Assembly (NCBI GenBank): GCA_937934775.1
Contig: CALGYL010000083.1
Span: 1-11,342, forward strand
DNA from: an uncultured Clostridia bacterium
GTDB lineage: Bacteria; Bacillota; Clostridia; Christensenellales; Aristaeellaceae
Direction: 5' to 3'
Length of the DNA: 11,342 bases
Within the stretch, counting starts at the first letter, position 1. Every line of letters starts with the position of its first letter. Positions 1-7,314 of the stretch are shown here, piece by piece. The position numbers and the translations under genes are program-made. Under the pieces are notes generated by a model. It was given only the letters and a program-made list of their open reading frames with translations, was not told the DNA's origin and did not search any database.

Positions 1-2
1 AA

Positions 3-1343
3 TGGTTGGAGACATTCCTTAAGCGATATCGAGGCGCGATGATCATGGTCACGCATGATCGGTACTTTTTGGAGCGCGTCACCAACCGCATCGTGGAAAT
101 CAGCGCGGGCGCGCTCTATACCTACGAGGGGAACTACTCGCAGTTCTTGGCACAGAAAGCGCAGCGCGAGGAAATGGAACTTGCCACCCAGCGCAAGAAC
201 CGCAGTCTGTACCGGCGCGAGCTGGAATGGATTAAGCGCGGGGCCCGGGCGCGGAGCACCAAGAGTAAAGGCCGAATCGAGCGCTTCAACGCCTTGCAGG
301 ATGGCGTGACGGTCGCGCCTGAGACGTTCGCGATGGACTCCGTATCGTCCCGGCTGGGAAAAAAGATTATCGAAATCGACCATGTCAGCAAATCCTTTGG
401 CGAACGCCGCATCATCGAGGACTTCTCGTATGTGCTGCTTCGAGACGCGCGGATCGGGATCATCGGCAGAAACGGCTGCGGGAAATCCACGCTGCTCAAG
501 ATGATGGTCGGCGTTCTCCCGCCGGATTCAGGCAGCGTGGCACGCGGCGCAACGGTGAAAATCGGCTATCTTTCGCAGATGATAGACACGCCGCCGGACG
601 ATATGCGCGTGATTGATTACATCAAGGAAGAAGCGGGCGAGATCGTAACGAACGAGGGCGTCATTTCCGCCGCCAAGATGCTGGAACGGTTTCTCTTTCC
701 GTCCAATGTGCAATGGACTCCGGTCAGTAAGCTCTCCGGCGGTGAAAAGCGGCGCCTGTTCCTTCTGCGCATCCTTATGGGCGCACCCAATATTTTGTTA
801 TTGGATGAGCCGACAAACGATCTGGATACCGATACGCTCACCGTGCTGGAAGAGTACCTGGAGAACTTTTCCGGCGCGGTTGTCACCGTATCGCACGACC
901 GGTACTTTCTGGATAAGGTCGTGGACACGGTCTTTGAATTCCGTGACGGCGGCGAAATACGCCAATATACCGGCGGTTATTCGGACTATCTGGAGAAACG
1001 CGAACCCGAAACCGGCGACGCGGATGCAGTGTCTTCCACCAAAGTCGACAAGCCCAAACCCGTTGAACCTGCTCGCTCGCCTTCAAAACCGGCAAAGCCA
1101 AGGTTTACGTTTGCGGAACAGCGCGAGTTTTCGACCATTGACGCGGACATTGCGTCGCTGGAAGATCAACTGCGGCAAGCGGCGGAGGACGTCGAACGGT
1201 ATGCCAGCGACTACGAAAAGCTGCTCAACGTCCTTGCGGAAAAAGGGCGGCTGGAAGCCGCGCTTACCGAAAAGATGGATCGTTGGGTGTACCTGAATGA
1301 GCTGGCGGAACGAATTGAAAGCGAACGGCCGGGAACGGCGTAA
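3..1343 (+). CDS. ABC-F family ATPase (Uup-like), 5' end outside window
   Basis: This is the 3' part of a soluble ABC-F protein, a class of duplicated ABC ATPases that act at the ribosome. The reading frame is open to the left edge, and the first visible residues are the end of the first ATPase domain, with its H-switch VTHDRYFL at about 48-71. The TTG at base 6 is therefore internal, not a start. A basic inter-domain linker follows (about 150-330, with KRGARARSTKSKGR). The second ATPase domain has Walker A GRNGCGKST at 465-491, signature LSGGEKRRL at 732-758, Walker B ILLLDEPTND at 792-821 and H-switch VSHDRYFL near 888-911. A Pro/Lys-rich spacer leads to a C-terminal coiled-coil-like helical tail (about 1125-1340), typical of the Uup branch. 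There are no membrane segments. The short linker argues against an antibiotic-resistance ABC-F, but the exact subfamily is not settled. Confidence 0.93.
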   Translation, partial: WLETFLKRYRGAMIMVTHDRYFLERVTNRIVEISAGALYTYEGNYSQFLAQKAQREEMELATQRKNRSLYRRELEWIKRGARARSTKSKGRIERFNALQDGVTVAPETFAMDSVSSRLGKKIIEIDHVSKSFGERRIIEDFSYVLLRDARIGIIGRNGCGKSTLLKMMVGVLPPDSGSVARGATVKIGYLSQMIDTPPDDMRVIDYIKEEAGEIVTNEGVISAAKMLERFLFPSNVQWTPVSKLSGGEKRRLFLLRILMGAPNILLLDEPTNDLDTDTLTVLEEYLENFSGAVVTVSHDRYFLDKVVDTVFEFRDGGEIRQYTGGYSDYLEKREPETGDADAVSSTKVDKPKPVEPARSPSKPAKPRFTFAEQREFSTIDADIASLEDQLRQAAEDVERYASDYEKLLNVLAEKGRLEAALTEKMDRWVYLNELAERIESERPGTA

Positions 1344-1386
1344 CGAACCCACAGACCAACGTGCAAAGTGGCGAAGGAGGGGGAAC

Positions 1387-1863
1387 GTGAACACGAATAA
1401 GGCCATCGGACTGCTGGTGCTGCTCGCATTCATGCTCGGCGGCTGCGGCAGCAATTCCGCGAATAACAGTGCGGGGGATGCAGCGGCTTCTGCTACGCCG
1501 TCTGAAGCGCAGGCGGGTGCTGCCTGGCCGTCGCAGCTCATGGGCAAGCTGCCGGAGCCCAAGGGCACGGTCACGGATGTTTCCAAGTACCTCGGGACGA
1601 AGTATATCGCCTCGGACGATACGACGACGCAGCCGGATATGGTGGTCGTCGCCGTCGAAGGCATGGGCAAGGACAACGCGGCGGCATATCTTCAGCAGCT
1701 CAAAGACCTGGGATTCTCCGGAGGCATCGAGTCGAACAACGGCGGAAAGATCGCCTTCAGTGGAGCGATCAACGGAGACCTGAAAAACGCCGTCAACTTT
1801 GATTTTAATGCTGAGACCGGGATCGCACACATCACCGGCAGCCCGACTAGCGGAGAAAAGTAA
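1387..1863 (+). CDS. small secreted lipoprotein, unknown function
   Basis: Predicted 158-residue lipoprotein. I chose the GTG start at 1387 because an excellent ribosome binding site (AAGGAGGGGG, ending about 3 bases before it) precedes it and because it begins a clean type II signal peptide: MNTNK, then a hydrophobic run, then the lipobox LGGC with the lipidated Cys at residue 20. A frame extending upstream into the ABC-F gene gives no sensible N-terminus. After the Cys comes a flexible Ser/Ala/Asn-rich tether (about 21-45). A compact domain follows, starting with WPSQLMGKLPEPKGTVTDVS, with later segments resembling alternating strand and helix (AAAYLQQLKDLGF, then KIAFSGAI and VNFDFNAETGIAHIT). 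I do not recognise the domain with confidence. It starts 43 bases after the ABC-F stop and may be co-transcribed. It is expected on the outer face of the cytoplasmic membrane. Confidence 0.85.
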   Translation: MNTNKAIGLLVLLAFMLGGCGSNSANNSAGDAAASATPSEAQAGAAWPSQLMGKLPEPKGTVTDVSKYLGTKYIASDDTTTQPDMVVVAVEGMGKDNAAAYLQQLKDLGFSGGIESNNGGKIAFSGAINGDLKNAVNFDFNAETGIAHITGSPTSGEK

Positions 1864-1897
1864 GCTTCCTCATGAGCTGGGCGCAAGCGAACCTGAA

Positions 1898-1925
1898 AGT
1901 ATGGTCGCGTAGCGGGCGCCATACT
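1898..1925. other. hairpin after lipoprotein gene
   Basis: Arms AGTATGG (1898-1904) and CCATACT (1919-1925) are perfect complements, with a partly pairing GC-rich interior. No T-tract follows on the plus strand, so it is at best a weak terminator or an mRNA-end stabiliser for the ABC-F/lipoprotein transcript. Nothing else was seen between 1864 and 1957. Confidence 0.35.
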
Positions 1926-1957
1926 GGAAAATCGTTGCGGTTGCCCTGGTTCGGGGA

Positions 1958-1986
1958 TTGACATAAACGCGGGCACATGCTATAAT
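1958..1986 (+). promoter_or_regulatory. perfect sigma-A promoter with extended -10
   Basis: TTGACA at 1958-1963 and TATAAT at 1981-1986 are separated by exactly 17 bases. TGC immediately precedes the -10 box, so the TGn extended -10 element is present too. Transcription should begin near 1993, just ahead of the small ORF at 2016. Every core element matches consensus, so strong constitutive activity is inferred. Confidence 0.85.
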
Positions 1987-2015
1987 GACAAAAAATCAGG
2001 AAGGGGGCTGTATCC

Positions 2016-2123
2016 GTGAGCGACATCATGACGCATCTGGTGAGCTGCGTACGCGGCATGTTTGGTTTCAACGCGCGAGACGGGATAGCTATGCCCTTTT
2101 CCGGCTCCGTTCGCGCAAGATAG
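2016..2123 (+). CDS. 35-residue small protein under a consensus promoter (possible RAxF-45-like)
   Basis: Short ORF starting GTG at 2016 and ending TAG at 2121-2123. A Shine-Dalgarno-like AGGAAGGGGG ends 8 bases before the GTG. It sits inside a self-contained unit: perfect promoter at 1958, terminator at 2135. The peptide begins MSDIMTHLVSCVRGMFGF and continues NARDGIAMPFSGSVRAR. It has a single Cys at residue 11, no signal peptide and a basic C-terminus. From memory, and unchecked, the spacing Cys-x-Arg-x-x-Phe followed by Gly-Ile-x-Met-Pro-Phe recalls the very small Firmicute family called RAxF-45, whose function is unknown. The alternative is that the transcript (about 175 nt) is a small RNA and the ORF is incidental. 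The ribosome binding site favours translation. It lies 142 bases upstream of an ABC exporter operon. Confidence 0.55.
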   Translation: MSDIMTHLVSCVRGMFGFNARDGIAMPFSGSVRAR

Positions 2124-2134
2124 ATCATTTGATT

Positions 2135-2167
2135 GCGGCGGCGACCCGAAGGGGCCGCCGCTTTTTT
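2135..2167 (+). terminator. Rho-independent terminator of the small-ORF transcript
   Basis: An 8-bp perfect GC stem, GCGGCGGC (2135-2142) with GCCGCCGC (2154-2161), is followed directly by TTTTTT (2162-2167). It lies 11 bases after the small ORF stop. Readthrough would feed the ABC exporter operon. Confidence 0.88.
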
Positions 2168-2175
2168 ATGTCTTG

Positions 2176-2198
2176 AAAGCGGCGCATCGCGCCGCTTT
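2176..2198 (+). other. second perfect hairpin ahead of the ABC operon
   Basis: AAAGCGGCGC (2176-2185) and GCGCCGCTTT (2189-2198) form a perfect 10-bp stem with a 3-base loop. A T-run occurs only at 2204-2208, after TGCGCA, so it is not a textbook terminator. It begins 8 bases after the preceding terminator's T-tract and shares complementary sequence with it: GCGGCG at 2179-2184 can pair with CGCCGC at 2156-2161. It may be a back-up terminator or a 5' leader structure of the exporter mRNA. From 2199 to 2252 I see no clear promoter. Confidence 0.55.
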
Positions 2199-2265
2199 GC
2201 GCATTTTTGGGGCAAGGCGATCCGCAAAAGCCTGGAAAGAAACGCATCATTCAAAGGAGACGAAT

Positions 2266-3036
2266 ATGAAAAGATACCTCGCCACGGCGAAGATGTGCCT
2301 CATTGAAAAAAGCTATTTCGGGCTGGCCGAGCTCGCGGGCCAATACCTGATGCAAGCGGCGGCGATGGGCGCGCTTTTAATGATCTGGCGCTCTCTGTAT
2401 TTACAGGGCGCCGACATGGAGGGGCTGACGCTGGGCCAGTTCTACGTCTATACCGTGCTTTCGACCGTCTTTGCGCCGATGCTGGACGTTCGCACGCCCG
2501 CGTCGGACTGGCTGCACGACGGAACGATGCTCTCCATGTACCAGCGCCCTTCCTCCCTGTTTGGACAGCTGATCGCCCACACGGTGGGCGGCTGGGCGAC
2601 GCAACTGGCGCTTTTGTCCGTGCCCGCGTTCCTGATCGCGTTGGCCTGCGGCGTGGACATGACACCCAGAAGCCTCTGGTTTTTACCGTCCCTGATTCTC
2701 GCGGTTTCGGAAGGCTTCGCGATGGACTTTCTGTTCACATGCCTGATGATCCGGCTTCGGAGCCTTGCGTGGCCGGTGCACAGCCTGCGGGAATCGCTTA
2801 CGGCGCTGTTTACCGGCGCGCTGATCCCATTTTCCGCGCTGCCCTGGGACATTGGCAGGTTCCTCGCGCTGACGCCCTTTGGGACGCTGGCGGGCGCGCC
2901 GCTTGCGCTGTATGCGGGAATGGGGGATACGGTCCCGATTCTGATCGCGCAGGTTTTTTGGAACCTGACGCTTTGGCCGCTGGCGGTCTGGGGATTTGCG
3001 AAATCAAGGGAGAGGATGGTGTCCTATGGCGGCTAG
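2266..3036 (+). CDS. ABC exporter permease 1 (ABC-2 / COG4587-like)
   Basis: 256-residue integral membrane protein, first gene of a three-gene ABC exporter operon. The ATG at 2266 is preceded by AAAGGAGA five bases upstream. The longer frame beginning at 2173 would run through a hairpin and lacks a ribosome binding site. About six hydrophobic segments are visible, near residues 23-45, 55-75, 105-130, 134-160, 180-205 and 225-245. The amphipathic N-terminus (KRYLATAKMCLIEKSYFG) and overall plan fit the ABC2_membrane_6 permeases, which usually come as two different permeases plus one COG4586-type ATPase, exactly the arrangement here. It would pair with permease 2 to form the translocation pore. 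The substrate is not known for this family and nothing in the sequence reveals it. The end overlaps the next gene by 11 bases, implying translational coupling. Confidence 0.85.
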   Translation: MKRYLATAKMCLIEKSYFGLAELAGQYLMQAAAMGALLMIWRSLYLQGADMEGLTLGQFYVYTVLSTVFAPMLDVRTPASDWLHDGTMLSMYQRPSSLFGQLIAHTVGGWATQLALLSVPAFLIALACGVDMTPRSLWFLPSLILAVSEGFAMDFLFTCLMIRLRSLAWPVHSLRESLTALFTGALIPFSALPWDIGRFLALTPFGTLAGAPLALYAGMGDTVPILIAQVFWNLTLWPLAVWGFAKSRERMVSYGG

Positions 3037-3871
3037 AATCGGGCAGCTTTTCAGGCTGTACGGCCTGTACGGCCGGATGGATTTAAACTGGTTTTTGCAG
3101 GATATGGCAACCTGCGGGATTGTCATGGCGGCGGAACTGACCGCGAATGTTGCGTCCGTGACGGGCGTGCTGCTGCTGGCCGCGCGGTTTGGCGGTGTGG
3201 GCGGGCTGAGCGCGGACGAGGTATTGTTCATGCTGGGGTTTTTTCAGATGGCGGACGGATTTGCTTACATGATGTTTGGCGGTTTCAACGTTATGGCCAT
3301 CAGCCGCCGTGTGGCGCGCGGCCAGGTGGACCACATGCTGATCCAGCCAAGGCCCCTGTGGATGCAACTGATGAGCGAGGCGTTCATGCCCGTCTCCGGC
3401 TCCAGCGGATTTTTGATAGGCATTGTGGTTTCGTGCATCGCCTGCGCCAGACTGCGCATTGCCGTTACGCCGGTCTGGATGATGGCGCTGCTCCTGTACG
3501 TCGCTTGCCATGCGGCGATCAAGCTGGGCCTGGGCTACCTTACCGGCGCGTCGGCGTTTTATAAACCCGTGGCCTGCGAGGAGATCTCCGCGCAGGTGCT
3601 CAACCTGCTGAATCTTCTTGGCAAATACCCCCTCGCGGGTCTGCCCGCCTGGGCGATGACAGGGCTTATGACGGTGTTTCCGGCGGGGCTGATGGCGTAT
3701 CTCCCCGCGCTGGCGCTCCTCGGGAAGCTGGGCAAAAGCCTGAGCCTGGCGCTTCCCGTCGCCGTGGCCGCGGCGTTCCTTTTGGCTGCCACATACTTTT
3801 TCAGGAGAGGATTGAAACATTATGCGCAATACAGTTGCAACCGCTACCGGGACCTCGGACATCGCGATTGA
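3026..3871 (+). CDS. ABC exporter permease 2 (ABC-2 / COG3694-like)
   Basis: 281-residue membrane protein, second permease of the exporter. The ATG at 3026 has AGGGAGAGG 10 bases upstream, inside the end of permease 1. An alternative start at 2996 would add ten residues with no better signal. The N-terminal RLYGLYGRMDLNWFLQDM precedes about six hydrophobic segments (near residues 25-55, 65-85, 125-150, 152-175, 205-240 and 243-262). A cytosolic loop, RRVARGQVDHMLIQPRPLW, matches the charged loop with R-G-x-x-D-x-x-L-x-x-P-x-x that I associate with this permease family. It ends in a basic tail. Its last 50 bases overlap the ATPase gene start, so the three proteins are probably made in fixed ratio. 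No substrate can be inferred. Confidence 0.85.
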   Translation: MAARIGQLFRLYGLYGRMDLNWFLQDMATCGIVMAAELTANVASVTGVLLLAARFGGVGGLSADEVLFMLGFFQMADGFAYMMFGGFNVMAISRRVARGQVDHMLIQPRPLWMQLMSEAFMPVSGSSGFLIGIVVSCIACARLRIAVTPVWMMALLLYVACHAAIKLGLGYLTGASAFYKPVACEEISAQVLNLLNLLGKYPLAGLPAWAMTGLMTVFPAGLMAYLPALALLGKLGKSLSLALPVAVAAAFLLAATYFFRRGLKHYAQYSCNRYRDLGHRD

Positions 3872-4820
3872 GATGAAACACGTCGTCAAATACTTTGACC
3901 AGAAGCGGCCCCTGTCGCTCCTCCGGCGCGAAAACGCGCGCGTCTACGCGCTGAACGACGTGTCCTTTGCCCTTCGGAAGGGTGAGTTCTGCGCCTACGC
4001 GGGGCCAAACGGCGCGGGCAAATCCACCACCTTTAAGCTGCTCAGCGGCATGCTGCTGCCGCAGTCCGGGTCGGTAATGGCTTTGGGGATGTCGCCCGAG
4101 ACAAACCGTATCCCGCTCATGCAGCGCACGGGCATCCTGTTCGGGAACCGAAGCGAACTGTGGTGGGATCACCCGCTGTGCGCGTCGTTCGAATGGAAGC
4201 GGGTGGTTTGGGACGTGCCGGATAAGATGTATCAGGAAAACATCGGCATGCTCAGGGAGCTTCTGGGGCTGGACGAGTTCTGGAACAGCTTTGCGCGGGA
4301 GCTCTCGCTGGGCCAGCGCATGAAAGCGAATCTGGCGCTGATGCTGCTCCATTCGCCGGAATTGATCCTTCTGGACGAACCGACGCTGGGGCTGGACGTG
4401 CTCGCGAAGCGCCAGATGATTGAGTTTTTGAAGTTCATTAATGCCGAACGGGGCGTGACGATCCTCGTCACATCCCACGACATGGACGATCTGACCGAGA
4501 TGGCGAAGCGGCTGATCCTTATTCATAAGGGGACCCTTGCCTTCGACGGGAGTTATCAGGAACTGATGCGCCTTACCGGCGACAAGCGCATTCTGCGCGT
4601 CGCGCTCAAGGGGGATGCGCCTGTCATCCGTGGCGCTGAATTCATTTCGCGTTCTGAAACGGCGTGCGAATACGAATACGACGCGCGGGATGTGGCGACA
4701 TCCGAACTGTTTTCCGCCCTCGCGGCGGCGGATGGCATTCAGGACGCCGAGATCGCGCGGGCGCCGATCGAGCGCGTGATTGCCGATCTGTACGTGAAGT
4801 GGCAGAAGGAAGACATATAA
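3822..4820 (+). CDS. ABC exporter ATPase (COG4586-like)
   Basis: 332-residue ATP-binding subunit that would power the two upstream permeases. Visible motifs are Walker A GPNGAGKST at residues 61-69, signature LSLGQ at 161-165, Walker B LILLDE at 181-186, D-loop LGLD at 189-192, and the H-switch His in TSHD at about 219. The region FGNRSELWWD (107-116) corresponds to the FGQ-x-x-x-LWWD segment I associate with COG4586, but Asn109 stands where the Q-loop Gln is expected. A C-terminal domain of about 90 residues follows the catalytic core. The ATG at 3822 has AGGAGAGG 11 bases upstream. An internal ATG at residue 18 is possible, but it would still leave a 50-base region to explain. This is the last gene of the operon; the next gene is convergent. 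Confidence 0.92.
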   Translation: MRNTVATATGTSDIAIEMKHVVKYFDQKRPLSLLRRENARVYALNDVSFALRKGEFCAYAGPNGAGKSTTFKLLSGMLLPQSGSVMALGMSPETNRIPLMQRTGILFGNRSELWWDHPLCASFEWKRVVWDVPDKMYQENIGMLRELLGLDEFWNSFARELSLGQRMKANLALMLLHSPELILLDEPTLGLDVLAKRQMIEFLKFINAERGVTILVTSHDMDDLTEMAKRLILIHKGTLAFDGSYQELMRLTGDKRILRVALKGDAPVIRGAEFISRSETACEYEYDARDVATSELFSALAAADGIQDAEIARAPIERVIADLYVKWQKEDI

Positions 4821-4954
4821 ATCCACCTGTGCGTTCTCCATGCGATGTGCGCTGAATGATGGTCCATGAAAGGAGAACAATCCCATCAGCCAGTGTGCCG
4901 AACGGAATTTCCGGAGATTTTCAGGCGTACGCGGCGCTTTCTTTTCGCATCAAA

Positions 4955-4997
4955 AAGCATCCGCCCCTACGGCCAACTCCGTGAGGGGCGGATGCTT
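4955..4997 (-). terminator. strong terminator of the ygiQ-like gene, possibly bidirectional
   Basis: AAGCATCCGCCCCT (4955-4968) and AGGGGCGGATGCTT (4984-4997) form a perfect 14-bp stem, extended by ACGG/CCGT (4969-4972 with 4979-4982) across a one-base bulge. Reading leftward, the stem is followed by TTTTTG. That makes it the terminator of the gene ending at 5006, only 8 bases away. It also separates the convergent ABC operon, for which it may act as a weaker stop. The rest of 4821-4954 holds no credible gene. Confidence 0.92.
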
Positions 4998-5005
4998 GCT
5001 TCGAT

Positions 5006-6997
5006 CTACTTCTTTTTCGCTTTTGCCCATTTGCTGCTGTACTTTGGCTTGGCGGGTTTTCCGGGCCGTAGGGGCGCGGCAGCCGGCGCTCTATTCGAGG
5101 ATGACTTTCCGGCGGCCCGGGCCGGCGGTCTCCCGCTCCATCGCTCCGGGCCTTGAGCTGGTCTTGGGCTGCGCGCCCGGTCCGGACTCTGATATGGGGC
5201 ATTTTCGAAAGGACGCACCAGGCAGTCCTTCTCGTAGCCGATCAGGTCCTCCCGGCCGCACTGCCGCAAGGCTTCCAGCACCAAATGGCGGTTCTGGGGC
5301 TTCCGGTACTGTAAAAGCGCGCGTTGCATGGCCTTGTCGTGGGGCGTTCGCGGCACAAAAATCGGCCGCATGGTGCGCGGATCGAGCCCTGTGTAAAACA
5401 TGCAGGTGCTCAGGGTGCCTGGAGTGGGATAGAAATCCTGCACCTGCTCGGGCTGGTGGCCCGTATCCCGCAGGTACAGCGCCAGCTCTACCGCCGCGTT
5501 CAGATCGCTGCCGGGGTGGCTGCTCATCAGGTAGGGTACCAGATACTGCTTTAGGCCCAACTGGGTGTTGACGGCCTCGTACTTTTTGACGAAGGCGTCG
5601 TAGATCTCCCGGCCGGGCTTGCCCATCAGGGCCAGAACGCCAGGGGAGATGTGCTCCGGGGCCACTTTCAATTGCCCGCTGACGTGGTGCTGACACAGTT
5701 CCCGGAGAAAGGTTCCGTCCTTGTCCAGCAGCATGTAATCGTAGCGCAGTCCGGAGCGGATGAACACCTTTTTCACGCGGGGCAGTGTCCGGATTCTGCG
5801 CAGGATGGACAAAAGTTCCGAATGATCGGGCACAATTTGATTGCAGGGCTTGGGGTACAGGCATTGCCTGTCCTTGCATGCTCCCTGCGTGCATTGCTTT
5901 TTGCAGGCCGGGCGGCGGAAATTGGCGGTTGGCCCGCCGACGTCGTGAATGTACCCCTTGAAGCCGGGTAGGCTTGTGATCAGTTCCGCCTCCTCGACGA
6001 TGGAGTCGGGACTTCGGGACTGCACGATCCGACCCTGGTGAAAGGTGAGCGCGCAAAAACTGCACCCGCCGAAGCACCCCCGGGTGGCGGAGATGGAGAA
6101 CTCCACTTCCTGCAGGGCGGGCACGCCGCCCAACGCATCATAATCCGGATGCCAGCGCCTGGCATAGGGCAGGGCGTAGACCCGGTCGAGCGCCTCCCGG
6201 CTCAGGGGGAAACAGGGCGGCGTCTGCACCAGATAGCGCCGGGTGTCCTGCTGCTGGCAGAGGGCTTTGCCACGGTAGGGGTCCTGTTCGTTGTATTGCG
6301 CCATAAAAGCCTGGGCGTAGACTTCTTTATCCTGAACGACCTCCGAATGGGAGGGAACCTCCGCGATGTCCTCGGGCTTGTCCTTCTGCAGATAGCAGAT
6401 GCCCCGTATGCTGGGCAGCGCATCGGGCGGGGCTCCGTCCTTCAGCCAGGCGGCGCAGTCCAGAATGGAGGTTTCACCCATGCCGTACAGAAGCAGCGTG
6501 GCGCCGCTGTCCACCAGAATGGAACGGCGCACCTTGTCTTCCCAGTAGTCGTAGTGGGAGAAGCGCCGAAGCGAGGCTTCCACCCCGCCGATCAAAATCG
6601 GCACCTCGGAATACGCTTGCCGGATGCGGTTGCAGTAGACGATGGTGGCTCTGTCCGGTCGCAGCCCGGCCTTGCCTCCGGGGGCGTATACATCCTCGCT
6701 GCGGTTTTTTTTTGCCACGGTGTAGTGGTTGACCATGCTGTCGATGACCCCGGCGGAGACCAGAAAAGCCAGTTTGGGTTTTCCGAAGCGCCGGAAGGCG
6801 GCCATATCCTGATGCGGCGGCAGGCAGAGCATCGCGACGGTGTAGCCCGCGTTTTCCAGCACCCGGCTGATGATGGCGTGACCGAAGGAGGGATGGTCCA
6901 CATAGGCATCCCCGCAGACATAGACAAAATCCGGCGCATCCCAGCCCCGGCGGCGCATGTCCTCCGGACTGACCGGTAAAAAATCGTCCCGCGTCAT
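5006..6997 (-). CDS. ygiQ: YgiQ family radical SAM protein
   Basis: 663-residue protein of the YgiQ family (radical SAM with an N-terminal accessory domain). The enzymatic reaction of the family is not established. The radical SAM cluster motif C-x3-C-x2-C is at Cys308, Cys312 and Cys315 (GCFGGCSFC), expected to bind a [4Fe-4S] cluster and S-adenosylmethionine. A second Cys-rich patch at 365-385 (CKKQC, GACKDRQC, then KPC) is also typical of the family. The N-terminal third includes the GGVEASLRRFSHYDYW segment (138-152) that strongly marks YgiQ. The C-terminus from about residue 600 is a Pro/Arg/Lys-rich, probably disordered basic tail. The ATG at 6995-6997 has GAAAGGAA a few bases upstream. 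The gene is monocistronic: its own consensus promoter lies at 7057-7085 and its own terminator at 4955-4997. It is cytosolic. Confidence 0.95.
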   Translation of the reverse strand: MTRDDFLPVSPEDMRRRGWDAPDFVYVCGDAYVDHPSFGHAIISRVLENAGYTVAMLCLPPHQDMAAFRRFGKPKLAFLVSAGVIDSMVNHYTVAKKNRSEDVYAPGGKAGLRPDRATIVYCNRIRQAYSEVPILIGGVEASLRRFSHYDYWEDKVRRSILVDSGATLLLYGMGETSILDCAAWLKDGAPPDALPSIRGICYLQKDKPEDIAEVPSHSEVVQDKEVYAQAFMAQYNEQDPYRGKALCQQQDTRRYLVQTPPCFPLSREALDRVYALPYARRWHPDYDALGGVPALQEVEFSISATRGCFGGCSFCALTFHQGRIVQSRSPDSIVEEAELITSLPGFKGYIHDVGGPTANFRRPACKKQCTQGACKDRQCLYPKPCNQIVPDHSELLSILRRIRTLPRVKKVFIRSGLRYDYMLLDKDGTFLRELCQHHVSGQLKVAPEHISPGVLALMGKPGREIYDAFVKKYEAVNTQLGLKQYLVPYLMSSHPGSDLNAAVELALYLRDTGHQPEQVQDFYPTPGTLSTCMFYTGLDPRTMRPIFVPRTPHDKAMQRALLQYRKPQNRHLVLEALRQCGREDLIGYEKDCLVRPFENAPYQSPDRARSPRPAQGPERWSGRPPARAAGKSSSNRAPAAAPLRPGKPAKPKYSSKWAKAKKK

Positions 6998-7056
6998 AGT
7001 TTCCTTTCAGAATAGAGAATCCAAAACAGGAAAGCGGAAAAACGCTCTCCCAGCTC

Positions 7057-7085
7057 ATTATAGGGGAAGTCGGAAGGCGTGTCAA
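7057..7085 (-). promoter_or_regulatory. perfect sigma-A promoter of ygiQ
   Basis: Read leftward: TTGACA (plus-strand TGTCAA at 7080-7085), 17 bases, TATAAT (plus-strand ATTATA at 7057-7062). The expected start is near 7050, giving a leader of about 53 nt. Both boxes match consensus exactly. Confidence 0.85.
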
Positions 7086-7162
7086 TGCGAGGGGCGTCAG
7101 CGCCGGGAAACTGCCGCTTACTCAGTTCAGAACTTCCTCTGTTCTTGCCATATTCCGCGGGT

Positions 7163-7177
7163 TTTCGATGCTCGAAA
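7163..7177. other. short palindrome upstream of the ygiQ promoter
   Basis: TTTCGA (7163-7168), TGC, TCGAAA (7172-7177) is a perfect 6-bp inverted repeat with a 3-base spacer, about 80 bases upstream of the ygiQ -35 box. It could be an operator-like site or a chance palindrome. The rest of 7086-7314 shows no gene and no other clear structure. Confidence 0.2.
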
Positions 7178-7314
7178 GATACTCCGAAAAAGTGTTCATA
7201 CCGCGCCTACCATCCGTAGAAATCGCCTCCGCGCAATTTCAGCGTCCAGAGGCGCGGCGCCTTACGGTGTCTGATCGCACTTGACGGCGTCGATTCAATG
7301 CCTGGGTAAACGGC

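Noticed and set aside
3801..4886. Long minus-strand ORF of 361 codons opposite the exporter ATPase
   Set aside because: Shadow of the ATPase, which has all its Walker, signature and H-switch motifs on the plus strand.
4866..5156. ATG ORF preceded by an AAAGGAG sequence after the ABC operon
   Set aside because: The AAAGGAG lies inside or after its ATG, and the frame runs through the strong terminator and into antisense of ygiQ. A possible ATC start for another frame there has no support either.
6038..6979. Long plus-strand ORF of 313 codons opposite ygiQ
   Set aside because: Shadow of the YgiQ gene, produced by high GC3; no ribosome binding site and no recognisable domain.
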